This document shows positions 43,153 through 52,202 of a stretch of DNA of 64,000 nucleotides, piece after piece. The notes under the pieces were generated by a model. The model saw only the letters and a program-made list of their open reading frames with translations. It made no database searches and had not been told where the DNA came from. Source of the stretch: Streptomyces lincolnensis (GTDB taxonomy: Bacteria > Actinomycetota > Actinomycetes > Streptomycetales > Streptomycetaceae); assembly GCF_021173675.1 (NCBI RefSeq), contig NZ_JAIHON010000001.1, forward strand, positions 310,001 to 374,000, written 5' to 3'. Made by a program: the position numbers and the translations under genes. Position 1 is the first letter of the stretch; every line of letters begins with the position of its first letter.

Positions 43153-43680
43153 ATGGACGACCCTCCGCTCATCCGCGAGATGACGCTCGCCGACTGCGAC
43201 CGGGTGGCCGAGATCCGCGTCCGCGGCTGGCAGAGCGCCTACCGGGGCCTGGTCCCGCGGTCCTTCCTCGACGCGATGAGCGTGCCGGAGGAGGCCGAAC
43301 GCAGCCGGCTCCGCTTCACCACGGCCGGCAGCGGCGTGGCGAACCTCGTCGCCGAGCGCGCGGGGCAGGTCGTCGGCTGGGCCTGCCACGGGCCGTACCG
43401 CGAGGGTGAACTCCTCACCGAGGACGCCGAGTTGTACGCCGTGTACGTGGACACGCGGCACGTCGGCGACGGTGTCGGACACGCCCTGCTCCAGGAGTCC
43501 CTGCGGCGCTGCACGGCCGCCGGTCACCCCCGGATGCTCCTGTGGGTCATCCGGGGCAACGCCCGGGCCCGGCGCTTCTACGAACGCCAGGGCTTCCGGC
43601 CCGACGGCACCGAGGAGTCCTTCGAGGTGGACGGCGTGCCGGTGCCCGAGATGCGGTACACGCGGGAACTGACCGGCTGA
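43153..43680 (+). CDS. GNAT family N-acetyltransferase
   Basis: This 175-residue acetyltransferase has an N-terminal IREMTLADCDRVAEIRVRGW segment, motif A ELYAVYVDTRHVGDGVGHALLQ (quoted as VYVDTRHVGDGVGHALLQ), and the C-terminal GNARARRFYERQGFRPDG typical of small-molecule GNATs. The acceptor is unknown. It is translated from the transcription start. It converges on the HEAT-repeat gene with only 4 nt between. Confidence 0.87.
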   Translation: MDDPPLIREMTLADCDRVAEIRVRGWQSAYRGLVPRSFLDAMSVPEEAERSRLRFTTAGSGVANLVAERAGQVVGWACHGPYREGELLTEDAELYAVYVDTRHVGDGVGHALLQESLRRCTAAGHPRMLLWVIRGNARARRFYERQGFRPDGTEESFEVDGVPVPEMRYTRELTG

Positions 43681-43684
43681 CGCC

Positions 43685-44269
43685 TCACCGCCGCTGTTTC
43701 GGGATGCGGGCCAGGGCCCTCACCGCCGCCTCCGCGAGTGCCGGATGCGCGAGCGCCTCGTTCAGGACGGGCCGGGCGCGGGCGTCTGCGAGGGTGCCCA
43801 GTCCGTCGACGCAGGCCAGTGCCACGCGCCGGTAGGGGTCGTGGGGCCGCAGCCGGCGTTGCAGCGTGGTGATCAGCGCGGGAACGGACTCGGGGGCGCG
43901 CAGCTCGGCCAGCAGGCGGACCGGGTGCAGGGCGTAGGCGACACGGAGTTCGTTGGTGGCGAGGGCGGCGGCCGCGCGGGCCGTCCGCGGGTCGCCGAGC
44001 CGGGCCAGGGCGTGGGCGGCCGAGGCGCAGCGCGGCGGATCGCGGTGGTTGAGCAGCAGGACGAGCGACTCGAAGGCCCGGCGGTCCCCGGCCACCCCGA
44101 GCCGGAACGCGGCCAGTTCCCTGGCCCACAGCGGCTGTCCGGGCTCGGTGAGCACACCCGCCAGTTCGTCGAGGTCCTCGGTCGTGACGAACCGGTCGTA
44201 CCCGGAGAACGCGCCCTCCCCCGCCTCCCGCCGTAAACGCTCCGTGAGTGATCGCAACTCTTCGTCCAT
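43685..44269 (-). CDS. HEAT-repeat protein
   Basis: This 194-residue protein is built of alpha-helical HEAT-like repeats, e.g. WARELAAFRLGVAGDRRAFESL and ASAAHALARLGDPRTARAAAA, ending VLNEALAHPALAEAAVRALAR. Streptomyces homologues are often labelled adenylosuccinate lyase; no lyase signature is visible, so this label is rejected. A scaffold or protein-interaction role is more likely. The ATG at 44269 fits a leaderless promoter: TAGGCT lies at 44277-44282, 7 nt upstream. Confidence 0.78.
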   Translation of the reverse strand: MDEELRSLTERLRREAGEGAFSGYDRFVTTEDLDELAGVLTEPGQPLWARELAAFRLGVAGDRRAFESLVLLLNHRDPPRCASAAHALARLGDPRTARAAAALATNELRVAYALHPVRLLAELRAPESVPALITTLQRRLRPHDPYRRVALACVDGLGTLADARARPVLNEALAHPALAEAAVRALARIPKQRR

Positions 44270-44276
44270 GACCCGC

Positions 44277-44282
44277 AGCCTA
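44277..44282 (-). promoter_or_regulatory. Leaderless promoter -10 element (TAGGCT)
   Basis: On the minus strand TAGGCT ends 7 nt before the ATG of the HEAT-repeat gene. Confidence 0.55.
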
Positions 44283-44639
44283 GAGGCGTCGTCGCGGCGA
44301 GGGGACATACATCACAAACAACGGGGGCTGGCGCGCTCGTTACCCACCAGTTAAGCTCGGATGAGCGAGTTACCCACTCGTGGCACTCCTTACGGCGGCC
44401 TGGTGACGCAGCCGCCGTGAGAGCAGTCGGTTCGGTACCTCGGGTACCGCCTGTACGACCCGGCTTGGGACAGGGCCGGTCGGTTTCCGCCGTACTCCGG
44501 GCGTGTGCACGCCCGCGACGACGGCACCGGGCGTGTGCGCTCGCAGCCCGGCATCACCCGCATCTCCCACGCACCCGGTGCGCCCTCGGCGTACCGGGGC
44601 GCGTTCCCAGTCGTCACCCCTCATTCCTGGAGTCCCGCG
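44283..44639. other. Intergenic regulatory region between HEAT-repeat gene and hbd
   Basis: This divergent gap holds no convincing gene. GTTACCCAC occurs at 44339-44347 and 44369-44377 (30 nt apart), a small CGAGT-TACCC-ACTCG inverted repeat lies at 44366-44380, and TTAAGCT at 44351-44357 is a -10-like element. They may be operators of the dehydrogenase gene. The stretch 44383-44639 has nothing else recognised except the ribosome-binding site near 44627. Confidence 0.45.
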
Positions 44640-46457
44640 ATGGCCGCTCCCCTGTCCGACACCTCTTCCTCCCCGGCTTCCTCCCCGATCAGGACCGTCG
44701 CCGTCATCGGCCTGGGCACCATGGGCACCGGCATCGCCGAGGTCCTCGCCAAGGCCGGCCGCACGGTCGTCGGCATCGACATCAGCGAGGCCGCGACCGC
44801 CCGGTCCGTCGCCGCCCTGGAGACCGCGACCGCCCGTGCCGTGGAACGCGGCCGGCTGACCGAGCAGGAGCGGGCCGACATGCTCGCCCGGATCAGCACG
44901 TCCACCGATCTGCGGACCGCGGCCGACGCCGACCTGGTCATCGAGGTGGCGCCGGAGTCGTACGAGATCAAGCAGCAGATCTTCCGCGAGCTGGACGGGA
45001 TCGTGCGCCCCGCGGCGATCCTGGCGACCGGCACCAACGCCTTGTCCGTCACCCGGCTGGCCGCCGACTCGGCCCACCCGGAGCGGGTGCTCGGGCTGCA
45101 CTTCTTCAACCCGGCGCCGGCGATGAAGCTGGTCGAGGTCGTCTCCTCGGTGCTGACCGCGCCCCAGGCCGTCGCCACCGTCACCGATCTCGCCGTCGAG
45201 CTGGGCAAGGAGCCCGTGGCGGTCGGCGACCGGCCCGGGTTCGTCGCCGACGGGCTGCTGTTCGGCTACCTCAACCAGGCGGCCGCGATGTACGAGGCGA
45301 AGTACGCCTCCCGCGAGGACATCGACGCGGCGATGCGGCTGGGCTGCGGGCTGCCGATGGGCCCGCTCGCGCTGCTCGACCTGATCGGCGTGGACACCGC
45401 GCGCACGGTCCTGGAAGCCATGTACGCCGAGTCCCACGACCGGCTGCACGCCCCCGCGCCGATCCTCAAGCAGCTCAGCGAGGCGGGCCTGACCGGCCGC
45501 AAGTCGGGCCGCGGCTTCTACACCTACGAGGCTCCGGGCAGCGCCACGGTCGTCGCCGACGCCCTGACCCCGGTCACCGGCGGCTCCGAGACCGCCGGCC
45601 GTGCGGTCCGCCGCGTCGGTGTCGCGGGCTCGGGCACCATGGCCTCCGGGATCGCCGAGGTCTTCGCCAAGGCCGGCTACGAGGTGGTCCTCGCCGCCCG
45701 CAGCGAGGAGAAGGCGCAGTCCGCCAGGGCCCGGATCGGCAAGTCCCTCGCCCGCTCGGTCGACAAGGGGCGCCTGACCGCGGAGGCCGCCGCCCAGACC
45801 CTGGACCGGATCACTCCGGCGGGCTCCTACGACGCGTTCGCCGACGTCGACCTGGCCGTCGAGGCCGTCGCCGAGGACCTGGAGATCAAGCGGCAGCTGT
45901 TCGAGGCCCTGGACAAGGTCTGCAGGCCGGGCGCGGTGCTGGCCACCACCACCTCCTCGCTGCCCGTCATCGCCCTCGCCCGCGCCACCTCGCGTCCGCA
46001 GGACGTGATCGGCATGCACTTCTTCAACCCGGCGCCGGCGATGAAGCTGGTCGAGGTCGTCCGCACGGTGCTGACGGCCGACGACGTCCACGCCACGGTC
46101 CGCGAGGTGTGCGGCAAGGTCAGGAAGCACCCCGTCGACTGCGGTGACCGGGCCGGCTTCATCGTGAACGCGCTGCTGTTCCCCTACCTCAACAACGCGA
46201 TCAAGATGGTCCAGGAGCACTACGCCTCCCTCGACGACATCGACGCGGCGATGAAGCTGGGAGGCGGCTACCCGATGGGCCCCTTCGAGCTGCTGGACGT
46301 CGTCGGGCTCGATGTCTCGCTGGCCATCGAGAAGGTCCTGCACCGCGAGTTCCGCGACCCGGGCCTGGCGCCGGCCCCGCTCCTGGAGCACCTCGTGGCC
46401 GCGGGGTGCCTGGGCCGCAAGACGGGCCGCGGCTTCCGCGAGTATGCCCGGCGCTGA
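44640..46457 (+). CDS. Tandem 3-hydroxybutyryl-CoA/3-hydroxyacyl-CoA dehydrogenase
   Basis: This 605-residue enzyme is two 3-hydroxyacyl-CoA dehydrogenases in one chain. The first NAD motif is VAVIGLGTMGTGIAEVLAKAG (about 20-40), the second VGVAGSGTMASGIAEVFAKAG (about 325-345); each is followed by an HFFNPAPAMKLVEVV catalytic-region repeat and a C-terminal helical domain (YLNQAAAMYEAKYAS, YLNNAIKMVQEHYAS). It oxidises or reduces 3-hydroxybutyryl-CoA and feeds crotonyl-CoA into the downstream ccr pathway, or works in fatty-acid or butyrate metabolism. GGAG precedes the ATG at 44640 by 7 nt. Confidence 0.88.
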   Translation: MAAPLSDTSSSPASSPIRTVAVIGLGTMGTGIAEVLAKAGRTVVGIDISEAATARSVAALETATARAVERGRLTEQERADMLARISTSTDLRTAADADLVIEVAPESYEIKQQIFRELDGIVRPAAILATGTNALSVTRLAADSAHPERVLGLHFFNPAPAMKLVEVVSSVLTAPQAVATVTDLAVELGKEPVAVGDRPGFVADGLLFGYLNQAAAMYEAKYASREDIDAAMRLGCGLPMGPLALLDLIGVDTARTVLEAMYAESHDRLHAPAPILKQLSEAGLTGRKSGRGFYTYEAPGSATVVADALTPVTGGSETAGRAVRRVGVAGSGTMASGIAEVFAKAGYEVVLAARSEEKAQSARARIGKSLARSVDKGRLTAEAAAQTLDRITPAGSYDAFADVDLAVEAVAEDLEIKRQLFEALDKVCRPGAVLATTTSSLPVIALARATSRPQDVIGMHFFNPAPAMKLVEVVRTVLTADDVHATVREVCGKVRKHPVDCGDRAGFIVNALLFPYLNNAIKMVQEHYASLDDIDAAMKLGGGYPMGPFELLDVVGLDVSLAIEKVLHREFRDPGLAPAPLLEHLVAAGCLGRKTGRGFREYARR

Positions 46458-46619
46458 GCGGCCGGGCGACTGGTTCACGGACGGCGAGGACCGGGGCGGC
46501 GCGGACTGGGGCGGGCTGCTGGATCCGGGCGGGTTCGCGACGCCCGCCCGGCACAGCACTCCCCCGCCCGCCCGGCACGGTGCTCCCCCGGCCGCCGAGG
46601 GCCGGGGAAACCGGGGACA

Positions 46620-46637
46620 TGCGCAGCAAGCTGCGCA
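46620..46637. promoter_or_regulatory. Perfect inverted repeat, probable TetR operator
   Basis: TGCGCAGC (46620-46627) and GCTGCGCA (46630-46637) are perfect arms separated by AA. The site lies 20 nt before the start of the TetR-family gene and just upstream of its -10 element, so autorepression is likely. Confidence 0.6.
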
Positions 46638-46644
46638 CATGCAG

Positions 46645-46650
46645 TACGTT
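46645..46650 (+). promoter_or_regulatory. -10 element of the TetR-family gene (TACGTT)
   Basis: TACGTT ends 6 nt before the ATG at 46657, giving leaderless transcription; the operator palindrome lies just upstream. Confidence 0.5.
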
Positions 46651-46656
46651 CAGGGC

Positions 46657-47457
46657 ATGTCCCAGCCCGCCAAGTCCTCACGTACACCAGCTACGCCCGA
46701 CGCGCCGGAGAGTGCCGCGGGCAGTCGCGCGGCCGCACAGCGGCTCAAGATGCGCCGGGAACTCGCGGCCGCCGCGATGGAGCTGTTCGCGACCAAGGGG
46801 TACGAGGCGACCACCGTCGACGAGATCGCCGCCGCGGCCGGGGTGGCCCGGCGCACCTTCTTCCGGCACTTCCGGTCCAAGGAAGAGGCGATCTTCCCCG
46901 ACCACGACGACACGCTGATCCGGGCCGAGGCGGTGCTGAACGCGGCGCCCGCGCACGAGCACCCGCTGGACACGGTGTGCCGGGGCATCAAGGAAGTCAT
47001 GCGGATGTACGCGGCCCGGCCGGAGATCTCGGTCGCCCGCTACAAGCTCACGCGCGAGGTGCCCACCCTGCGCGAGGCGGAGATCGCGTCCGTGGCCCGC
47101 TACGAGCGGCTCTTCACCCGCTATCTGCTGGGCCACTTCGACGAGCACGCGCACGACGACGACGCCAACGACGACCCGCTGCTGGCGGAGGTCGCCGCGT
47201 CCGCCGTGGTCACCGCCCACAACCACGTCCTGCGGCGCTGGCTGCGGGCCGGCGGCCAGGGCGATGTCGAGGCGCAGCTGGACCACGCGTTCGCGATCGT
47301 CCGCAAGGCCTTCGGGACGGGCCGCTCGAACACGTCCAGGCCGGCCGCGGCCACGGCCTCCGCGCAGGGCGAGGTCCTGGTGACGGTGGCCCGCGTGGAC
47401 ACCCCGCTGGACGAGGTCATGCGGACCATCGAACGGGCGCTGCACGAGCGCTCCTGA
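46657..47457 (+). CDS. TetR/AcrR family transcriptional regulator
   Basis: This 266-residue regulator has the TetR helix-turn-helix near residues 30-75: RRELAAAAMELFATKGYEATTVDEIAAAAGVARRTFFRHFRSKEE, quoted here as YEATTVDEIAAAAGVARRTF. The C-terminal ligand-binding part is helical and acidic near 165-175. Placed between the 3-hydroxybutyryl-CoA dehydrogenase and ccr, it probably controls the ethylmalonyl-CoA genes and may sense an acyl-CoA. The perfect palindrome at 46620-46637 is a candidate operator. The N-terminal SSRTPATPDAPESAAGSR segment is probably disordered. Confidence 0.86.
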   Translation: MSQPAKSSRTPATPDAPESAAGSRAAAQRLKMRRELAAAAMELFATKGYEATTVDEIAAAAGVARRTFFRHFRSKEEAIFPDHDDTLIRAEAVLNAAPAHEHPLDTVCRGIKEVMRMYAARPEISVARYKLTREVPTLREAEIASVARYERLFTRYLLGHFDEHAHDDDANDDPLLAEVAASAVVTAHNHVLRRWLRAGGQGDVEAQLDHAFAIVRKAFGTGRSNTSRPAAATASAQGEVLVTVARVDTPLDEVMRTIERALHERS

Positions 47458-47833
47458 CCCGGACGGCCACCCCCTGAAAGTCCCTTTCTCGTCTGCGTGA
47501 GGGCGCAGAACGATCGATCATCGCTCATCTGTTACGTAAAGATTTCACCTGAGCGAACTTTCTGGCACCGAGTGCCTTGCACGGTGACACGCGGTGCCAT
47601 ACGTTGAAGATGTCCGGGCGGCCGGCGTGCAGCGACCTTTCGTACGCCGGCTGTCCCCGCAAGCTCATGGCCTGCGCGCCCGGACGCCTGCGTCACAGGC
47701 AACCTCCCGCGCCACAAAGCGCTGCCGAACAGCACCACCGCCGAACCGACGGCACTTTCCACCCAACCCTCAGCAGCACCGACGTAACCATCGGCGCCCC
47801 TCCCTCAGGGCGCTCACCGCCGGAGGCAACACC
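47458..47833 (+). other. ccr upstream region with promoter and long leader
   Basis: No gene is visible in these 376 nt. TCTGCG/CGCAGA (47492-47509) is an inverted repeat just after the TetR stop, TTACGTAA (47532-47539) is a perfect palindrome, and a TTGCAC-17-TACGTT promoter lies at 47577-47605. The predicted start near 47612 leaves about a 220-nt untranslated leader. No B12 box was seen in it. Confidence 0.5.
47577..47605 (+). promoter_or_regulatory. Predicted sigma-70-like promoter of ccr
   Basis: TTGCAC (47577-47582) and TACGTT (47600-47605) are separated by an ideal 17-nt spacer, giving the clearest promoter-like match in the ccr upstream region. The two hexamers agree well with the HrdB consensus. 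Confidence 0.6.
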
Positions 47834-49177
47834 GTGACCGTGAAGGACATCCTGGACGCGATCCAGTCGCCCGACTCGACGCCGGCCGACTTCGCCGCTC
47901 TGCCGCTCCCCGAGTCGTACCGCGCCATCACCGTGCACAAGGACGAGACGGAGATGTTCGCGGGGCTCAGCACCCGCGACAAGGACCCGCGCAAGTCGAT
48001 CCACCTCGACGACGTGCCGGTGCCGGAACTCGGCCCCGGCGAGGCCCTGGTGGCCGTCATGGCATCGAGTGTCAACTACAACTCGGTGTGGACCTCGATC
48101 TTCGAGCCGCTGTCGACCTTCGGGTTCCTGGAGCGCTACGGCCGCACCAACGAGCTGGCCAAGCGCCACGACCTGCCGTACCACATCATCGGCTCCGACC
48201 TCGCGGGCGTCGTCCTGCGCACCGGCCCCGGCGTCAACGCCTGGCAGCCCGGTGACGAGGTCGTCGCGCACTGCCTCTCCGTGGAACTGGAGTCCTCGGA
48301 CGGCCACAACGACACGATGCTCGACCCCGAGCAGCGCATCTGGGGCTTCGAGACCAACTTCGGCGGGCTGGCAGAGATCGCACTTGTCAAGTCCAACCAG
48401 CTGATGCCCAAGCCCGATCATCTGTCGTGGGAGGAGGCGGCCGCACCCGGACTGGTCAACTCCACCGCCTACCGGCAGCTGGTCTCCCGCAACGGCGCCG
48501 GCATGAAGCAGGGCGACAACGTGCTGATCTGGGGCGCGAGCGGCGGACTCGGCAGTTACGCCACACAGTTCGCGCTGGCCGGCGGCGCCAACCCGATCTG
48601 TGTCGTCTCCAGTCCCCAGAAGGCGGAGATCTGCCGCGCGATGGGCGCCGAGGCGATCATCGACCGCAACGCCGAGGACTACAAGTTCTGGAAGGACGAG
48701 AACACCCAGGACCCCAAGGAGTGGAAGCGCTTCGGCAAGCGCATCCGCGAACTCACCGGCGGCGAGGACATCGACATCGTCTTCGAGCACCCCGGCCGCG
48801 AGACCTTCGGCGCGAGCGTCTTCGTCACCCGCAAGGGCGGCACGATCACCACCTGCGCCTCGACCTCGGGCTATATGCACGAGTACGACAACCGCTACCT
48901 GTGGATGTCCCTGAAGCGGATCATCGGCTCGCACTTCGCCAACTACCGCGAGGCCTGGGAGGCCAACCGGCTGATCGCGAAGGGCAAGATCCACCCCACC
49001 CTGTCGAAGGTCTACTCCATGGAGGAGACCGGCCAGGCCGCCTACGACGTGCACCGCAACCTCCACCAGGGCAAGGTGGGTGTGCTGTGCCTGTCCCCCG
49101 AGGAGGGTCTGGGCGTGCGCGACGAGGAGAAGCGCGCCCGGCACATCGACGCCATCAACCGCTTCCGCAACATCTGA
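47834..49177 (+). CDS. ccr: Crotonyl-CoA carboxylase/reductase
   Basis: This 447-residue MDR-family enzyme reductively carboxylates crotonyl-CoA to ethylmalonyl-CoA with NADPH and CO2. It has the GHNDTMLDPEQRIWGFETNF segment, the NADPH motif WGASGGLGSYATQFALAGG and the RYLWMSLKRIIGSHFANYRE region; length and start match known streptomycete Ccr proteins. The GTG at 47834 has GGAGG 7 nt upstream. It heads the five-gene ethylmalonyl-CoA operon and supplies extender units for polyketides. Confidence 0.94.
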   Translation: MTVKDILDAIQSPDSTPADFAALPLPESYRAITVHKDETEMFAGLSTRDKDPRKSIHLDDVPVPELGPGEALVAVMASSVNYNSVWTSIFEPLSTFGFLERYGRTNELAKRHDLPYHIIGSDLAGVVLRTGPGVNAWQPGDEVVAHCLSVELESSDGHNDTMLDPEQRIWGFETNFGGLAEIALVKSNQLMPKPDHLSWEEAAAPGLVNSTAYRQLVSRNGAGMKQGDNVLIWGASGGLGSYATQFALAGGANPICVVSSPQKAEICRAMGAEAIIDRNAEDYKFWKDENTQDPKEWKRFGKRIRELTGGEDIDIVFEHPGRETFGASVFVTRKGGTITTCASTSGYMHEYDNRYLWMSLKRIIGSHFANYREAWEANRLIAKGKIHPTLSKVYSMEETGQAAYDVHRNLHQGKVGVLCLSPEEGLGVRDEEKRARHIDAINRFRNI

Positions 49178-49186
49178 GGGGCGTCC

Positions 49187-51238
49187 ATGAGTGAGCGTCA
49201 GACCGCGCCGCAGGCACAAAAGGAAAGGGACCGGCCGTGGCTCATGCGCACCTACGCCGGTCACTCCACGGCCGAGGCGTCCAATGAGCTGTACCGGCGC
49301 AACCTCGCCAAGGGCCAGACCGGCCTGTCGGTGGCGTTCGACCTGCCGACGCAGACCGGCTACGACTCCGACCACGTCCTCGCCCGCGGCGAGGTCGGCC
49401 GGGTCGGCGTGCCGATCGCGCACCTCGGTGACATGCGCCGGCTGTTCCAGGACATCCCCCTGGAGCAGATGAACACCTCGATGACGATCAACGCCACCGC
49501 CATGTGGCTGCTGGCGCTCTACCAGGTCGTCGCCGAGGAGCAGGGCGCCGACATCACCCAGCTCCAGGGCACGACCCAGAACGACATCGTCAAGGAGTAC
49601 CTGTCCCGGGGGACGCACGTCTTCCCGCCGGGACCCTCGCTCCGGCTGACGACGGACATGATCGCGTACACGGTCTCCCACATCCCCAAGTGGAACCCGA
49701 TCAACATCTGCAGCTACCACCTCCAGGAGGCGGGAGCCACACCGGTCCAGGAGATCGCGTACGCGATGTCCACGGCCATCGCGGTCCTCGACGCCGTGCG
49801 CGACTCCGGCCAGGTGCCGCAGGAGCGCATGGGCGATGTCGTGGCGCGCATCTCCTTCTTCGTGAACGCGGGCGTCCGCTTCGTCGAGGAGATGTGCAAG
49901 ATGCGGGCGTTCGGCCGCATCTGGGACCAGGTCACGCGGGAGCGCTACGGCATCGAGAACCCCAAGCAGCGCCGCTTCCGCTACGGCGTCCAGGTCAACT
50001 CCCTCGGCCTGACGGAGGCGCAGCCGGAGAACAACGTCCAGCGGATCGTGCTGGAGATGCTGGCCGTGACGCTGTCCAAGGACGCCCGCGCGCGTGCCGT
50101 GCAACTGCCCGCCTGGAACGAGGCGTTGGGCCTGCCCCGGCCCTGGGACCAGCAGTGGTCGCTGCGCATCCAGCAGGTGCTGGCGTACGAGAGCGACCTG
50201 CTGGAGTACGAGGACATCTTCGAGGGCTCGAAGGTGATCGAGGCGAAGGTGGCGGGCCTGGTCGAGGAGTCGCTCGCCGAGATCGACCGTATCCAGGAGA
50301 TGGGCGGCGCGATGGCGGCCGTCGAGTCCGGCTACCTCAAGTCGCAGCTCGTCTCCTCGCACGCCGAGCGCCGGGCCCGGATCGAGTCCGGCCGGGAGAA
50401 GATCGTCGGCGTCAACATCTTCGAGGGCACCGAGCCGAACCCGCTGACCGCCGACCTGGACACCGCGATCCAGACGGTGGACCCGGCGGTCGAGGCCCGC
50501 GTCGTCGCCTCGCTCCAGCAGTGGCGCGACAGCCGCTACCAGCCGCCCTTCAACCACCCGCGGCCCTGCAAGGCCCTGGAGAAGCTGAAGGAGGCCGCCC
50601 GCGGCACCGGCAACCTCATGGAGGCCACCCTGGAGTGCGCCCGCGCCGGGGCGACGACCGGCGAGTGGGCCGGGGCGCTGCGCGAGGTGTTCGGCGAGTT
50701 CCGCGCGCCGACCGGCGTGTCCTCGGCGCCGGTCGCGGTCCCGGCGGAGGAGGGCTCGGCCATGGCCGACGTCCGCCGCAGGGTCGACCTGACGGCGAAG
50801 GACCTGGGCGTCGGCAAGCTGCGGTTCCTGGTCGGCAAGCCGGGCCTGGACGGGCACTCCAACGGCGCCGAGCAGATCGCCGTGCGGGCCCGGGACGCCG
50901 GGTTCGAGGTGGTCTACCAGGGCATCCGGCTCACCCCGGAGCAGATCGTGGACGCGGCCCTCGCCGAGGACGTGCACGCGGTCGGCCTGTCGATCCTGTC
51001 CGGCTCGCACGCGCAGCTGGTGCCGGACGTGCTGGAGCGGCTCCGTGTGGCCGGTGCCACAGACATCCCGGTGATCGCCGGTGGCATCATCCCGAATGGT
51101 GACGCCGAGCAGCTCAGGGCCGCCGGAGTGGCCGCCGTCTTCACCCCGAAGGACTTCGACATCACCGGGATCATCGGCCGCATCGTCGACGAGATCCGCA
51201 CAGCGAACAAGCTCGACCCCCTGGAGGTCCCCGCATGA
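49187..51238 (+). CDS. ecm: Ethylmalonyl-CoA mutase (B12-dependent)
   Basis: This 683-residue single-chain mutase converts ethylmalonyl-CoA to methylsuccinyl-CoA. It has the N-terminal acyl-CoA barrel with [38 protein letters not shown] and [18 protein letters not shown], and a C-terminal cobalamin domain with the DxHxxG motif at Asp555, His557 and Gly560. Ecm belongs to the same family as methylmalonyl-CoA mutase, and position next to ccr and before the lyase gives the assignment. It starts 9 nt after ccr and overlaps the next gene by 4 nt. Confidence 0.9.
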   Translation: MSERQTAPQAQKERDRPWLMRTYAGHSTAEASNELYRRNLAKGQTGLSVAFDLPTQTGYDSDHVLARGEVGRVGVPIAHLGDMRRLFQDIPLEQMNTSMTINATAMWLLALYQVVAEEQGADITQLQGTTQNDIVKEYLSRGTHVFPPGPSLRLTTDMIAYTVSHIPKWNPINICSYHLQEAGATPVQEIAYAMSTAIAVLDAVRDSGQVPQERMGDVVARISFFVNAGVRFVEEMCKMRAFGRIWDQVTRERYGIENPKQRRFRYGVQVNSLGLTEAQPENNVQRIVLEMLAVTLSKDARARAVQLPAWNEALGLPRPWDQQWSLRIQQVLAYESDLLEYEDIFEGSKVIEAKVAGLVEESLAEIDRIQEMGGAMAAVESGYLKSQLVSSHAERRARIESGREKIVGVNIFEGTEPNPLTADLDTAIQTVDPAVEARVVASLQQWRDSRYQPPFNHPRPCKALEKLKEAARGTGNLMEATLECARAGATTGEWAGALREVFGEFRAPTGVSSAPVAVPAEEGSAMADVRRRVDLTAKDLGVGKLRFLVGKPGLDGHSNGAEQIAVRARDAGFEVVYQGIRLTPEQIVDAALAEDVHAVGLSILSGSHAQLVPDVLERLRVAGATDIPVIAGGIIPNGDAEQLRAAGVAAVFTPKDFDITGIIGRIVDEIRTANKLDPLEVPA

Positions 51239-52197
51239 CCACGGTCAACCGCCTTCGCCCCCGGCGTTCCTGCCTGGCGGTACCGGGCTCGAACCCCCGG
51301 TTCCTGGAGAAGGCCCAGGGCCTCCCGGCGGACCAGGTCTTCCTCGACCTGGAGGACGCGTGCGCCCCGCTCGCCAAGCCCGAGGCGCGGCACACCATCG
51401 TCAAGTTCCTCAACGAGGGCGACTGGACGGGCAAGACGAGGGTCGTGCGCGTCAACGACTGGACGACCGAGTGGACGTACCGCGACGTCGTCACAGTCGT
51501 CGAGGGGGCCGGCCAGAACCTCGACTGCATCATGCTGCCGAAGGTGCAGACGGCCGAGCAGATCGTCGCCCTCGACCTCCTGCTCACCCAGATCGAGAAG
51601 ACGATGGGCTTCGAGGTCGGGAAGATCGGCATCGAGGCGCAGATCGAGAACGCGCAGGGGCTGAACAACGTCAACGAGATCGCGACGGCGTCCCAGCGCG
51701 TGGAGACGATCATCTTCGGCCCGGCCGACTTCATGGCGTCGATCAACATGAAGTCGCTGGTCGTGGGCGAGCAGCCGCCCGGCTATCCGGCGGACGCCTA
51801 CCACTACATCCTGATGAAGATCCTGATGGCCGCCCGCGCCAACGACCTCCAGGCGATCGACGGCCCCTACCTGCAGATCCGCAACCTCGACGGCTACCGC
51901 GAGGTCGCCCAGCGCGCAGCGGCCCTCGGCTTCGACGGCAAGTGGGTGCTGCACCCGGGCCAGGTCGAGGCGTCCAACGAGATCTTCTCGCCCTCCCAGG
52001 AGGACTACGACCACGCCGAACTGATCCTGGACGCGTACGACTACTACACGTCCGAGGCGGGCGGCAAGAAGGGCTCGGCGATGCTCGGCGACGAGATGAT
52101 CGACGAGGCCAGCCGCAAGATGGCGCTGGTCATCTCCGGCAAGGGGCGCGCGGCCGGCATGCGGCGCACCACCAAGTTCGAGATCCCGGAGGCGTGA
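51235..52197 (+). CDS. HpcH/HpaI-family malyl-CoA/beta-methylmalyl-CoA lyase
   Basis: This 320-residue TIM-barrel enzyme belongs to the CitE/HpcH lyase family. RRSCLAVPGSNPRFLEKAQ binds the CoA end, DQVFLDLEDACAPLAKPEAR gives metal-ligand acidic residues, and IEAQIENAQGLNNVNEIA the second acidic ligand. In this operon it should split beta-methylmalyl-CoA into glyoxylate and propionyl-CoA (Mcl1 role). The ATG overlaps the ecm stop by 4 nt and the stop is 5 nt before the hydratase gene. Specificity for malyl-CoA is possible. Confidence 0.88.
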   Translation: MTTVNRLRPRRSCLAVPGSNPRFLEKAQGLPADQVFLDLEDACAPLAKPEARHTIVKFLNEGDWTGKTRVVRVNDWTTEWTYRDVVTVVEGAGQNLDCIMLPKVQTAEQIVALDLLLTQIEKTMGFEVGKIGIEAQIENAQGLNNVNEIATASQRVETIIFGPADFMASINMKSLVVGEQPPGYPADAYHYILMKILMAARANDLQAIDGPYLQIRNLDGYREVAQRAAALGFDGKWVLHPGQVEASNEIFSPSQEDYDHAELILDAYDYYTSEAGGKKGSAMLGDEMIDEASRKMALVISGKGRAAGMRRTTKFEIPEA

Positions 52198-52202
52198 CGG
52201 CC

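Noticed and set aside
43685-44269. Adenylosuccinate lyase label for the HEAT-repeat gene
   Set aside because: No fumarase/lyase signature is visible and the protein is too short for the enzyme. The helical repeat pattern is clear.
47612-47833. Cobalamin riboswitch before ccr/ecm
   Set aside because: A B12-box was sought because ecm uses B12, but no match was seen by eye in the leader.
47693-51010. A 1105-codon leftward frame across ccr and ecm
   Set aside because: It is a high-GC shadow frame opposite two well-known enzymes, with composition like other antisense frames and no family motif.
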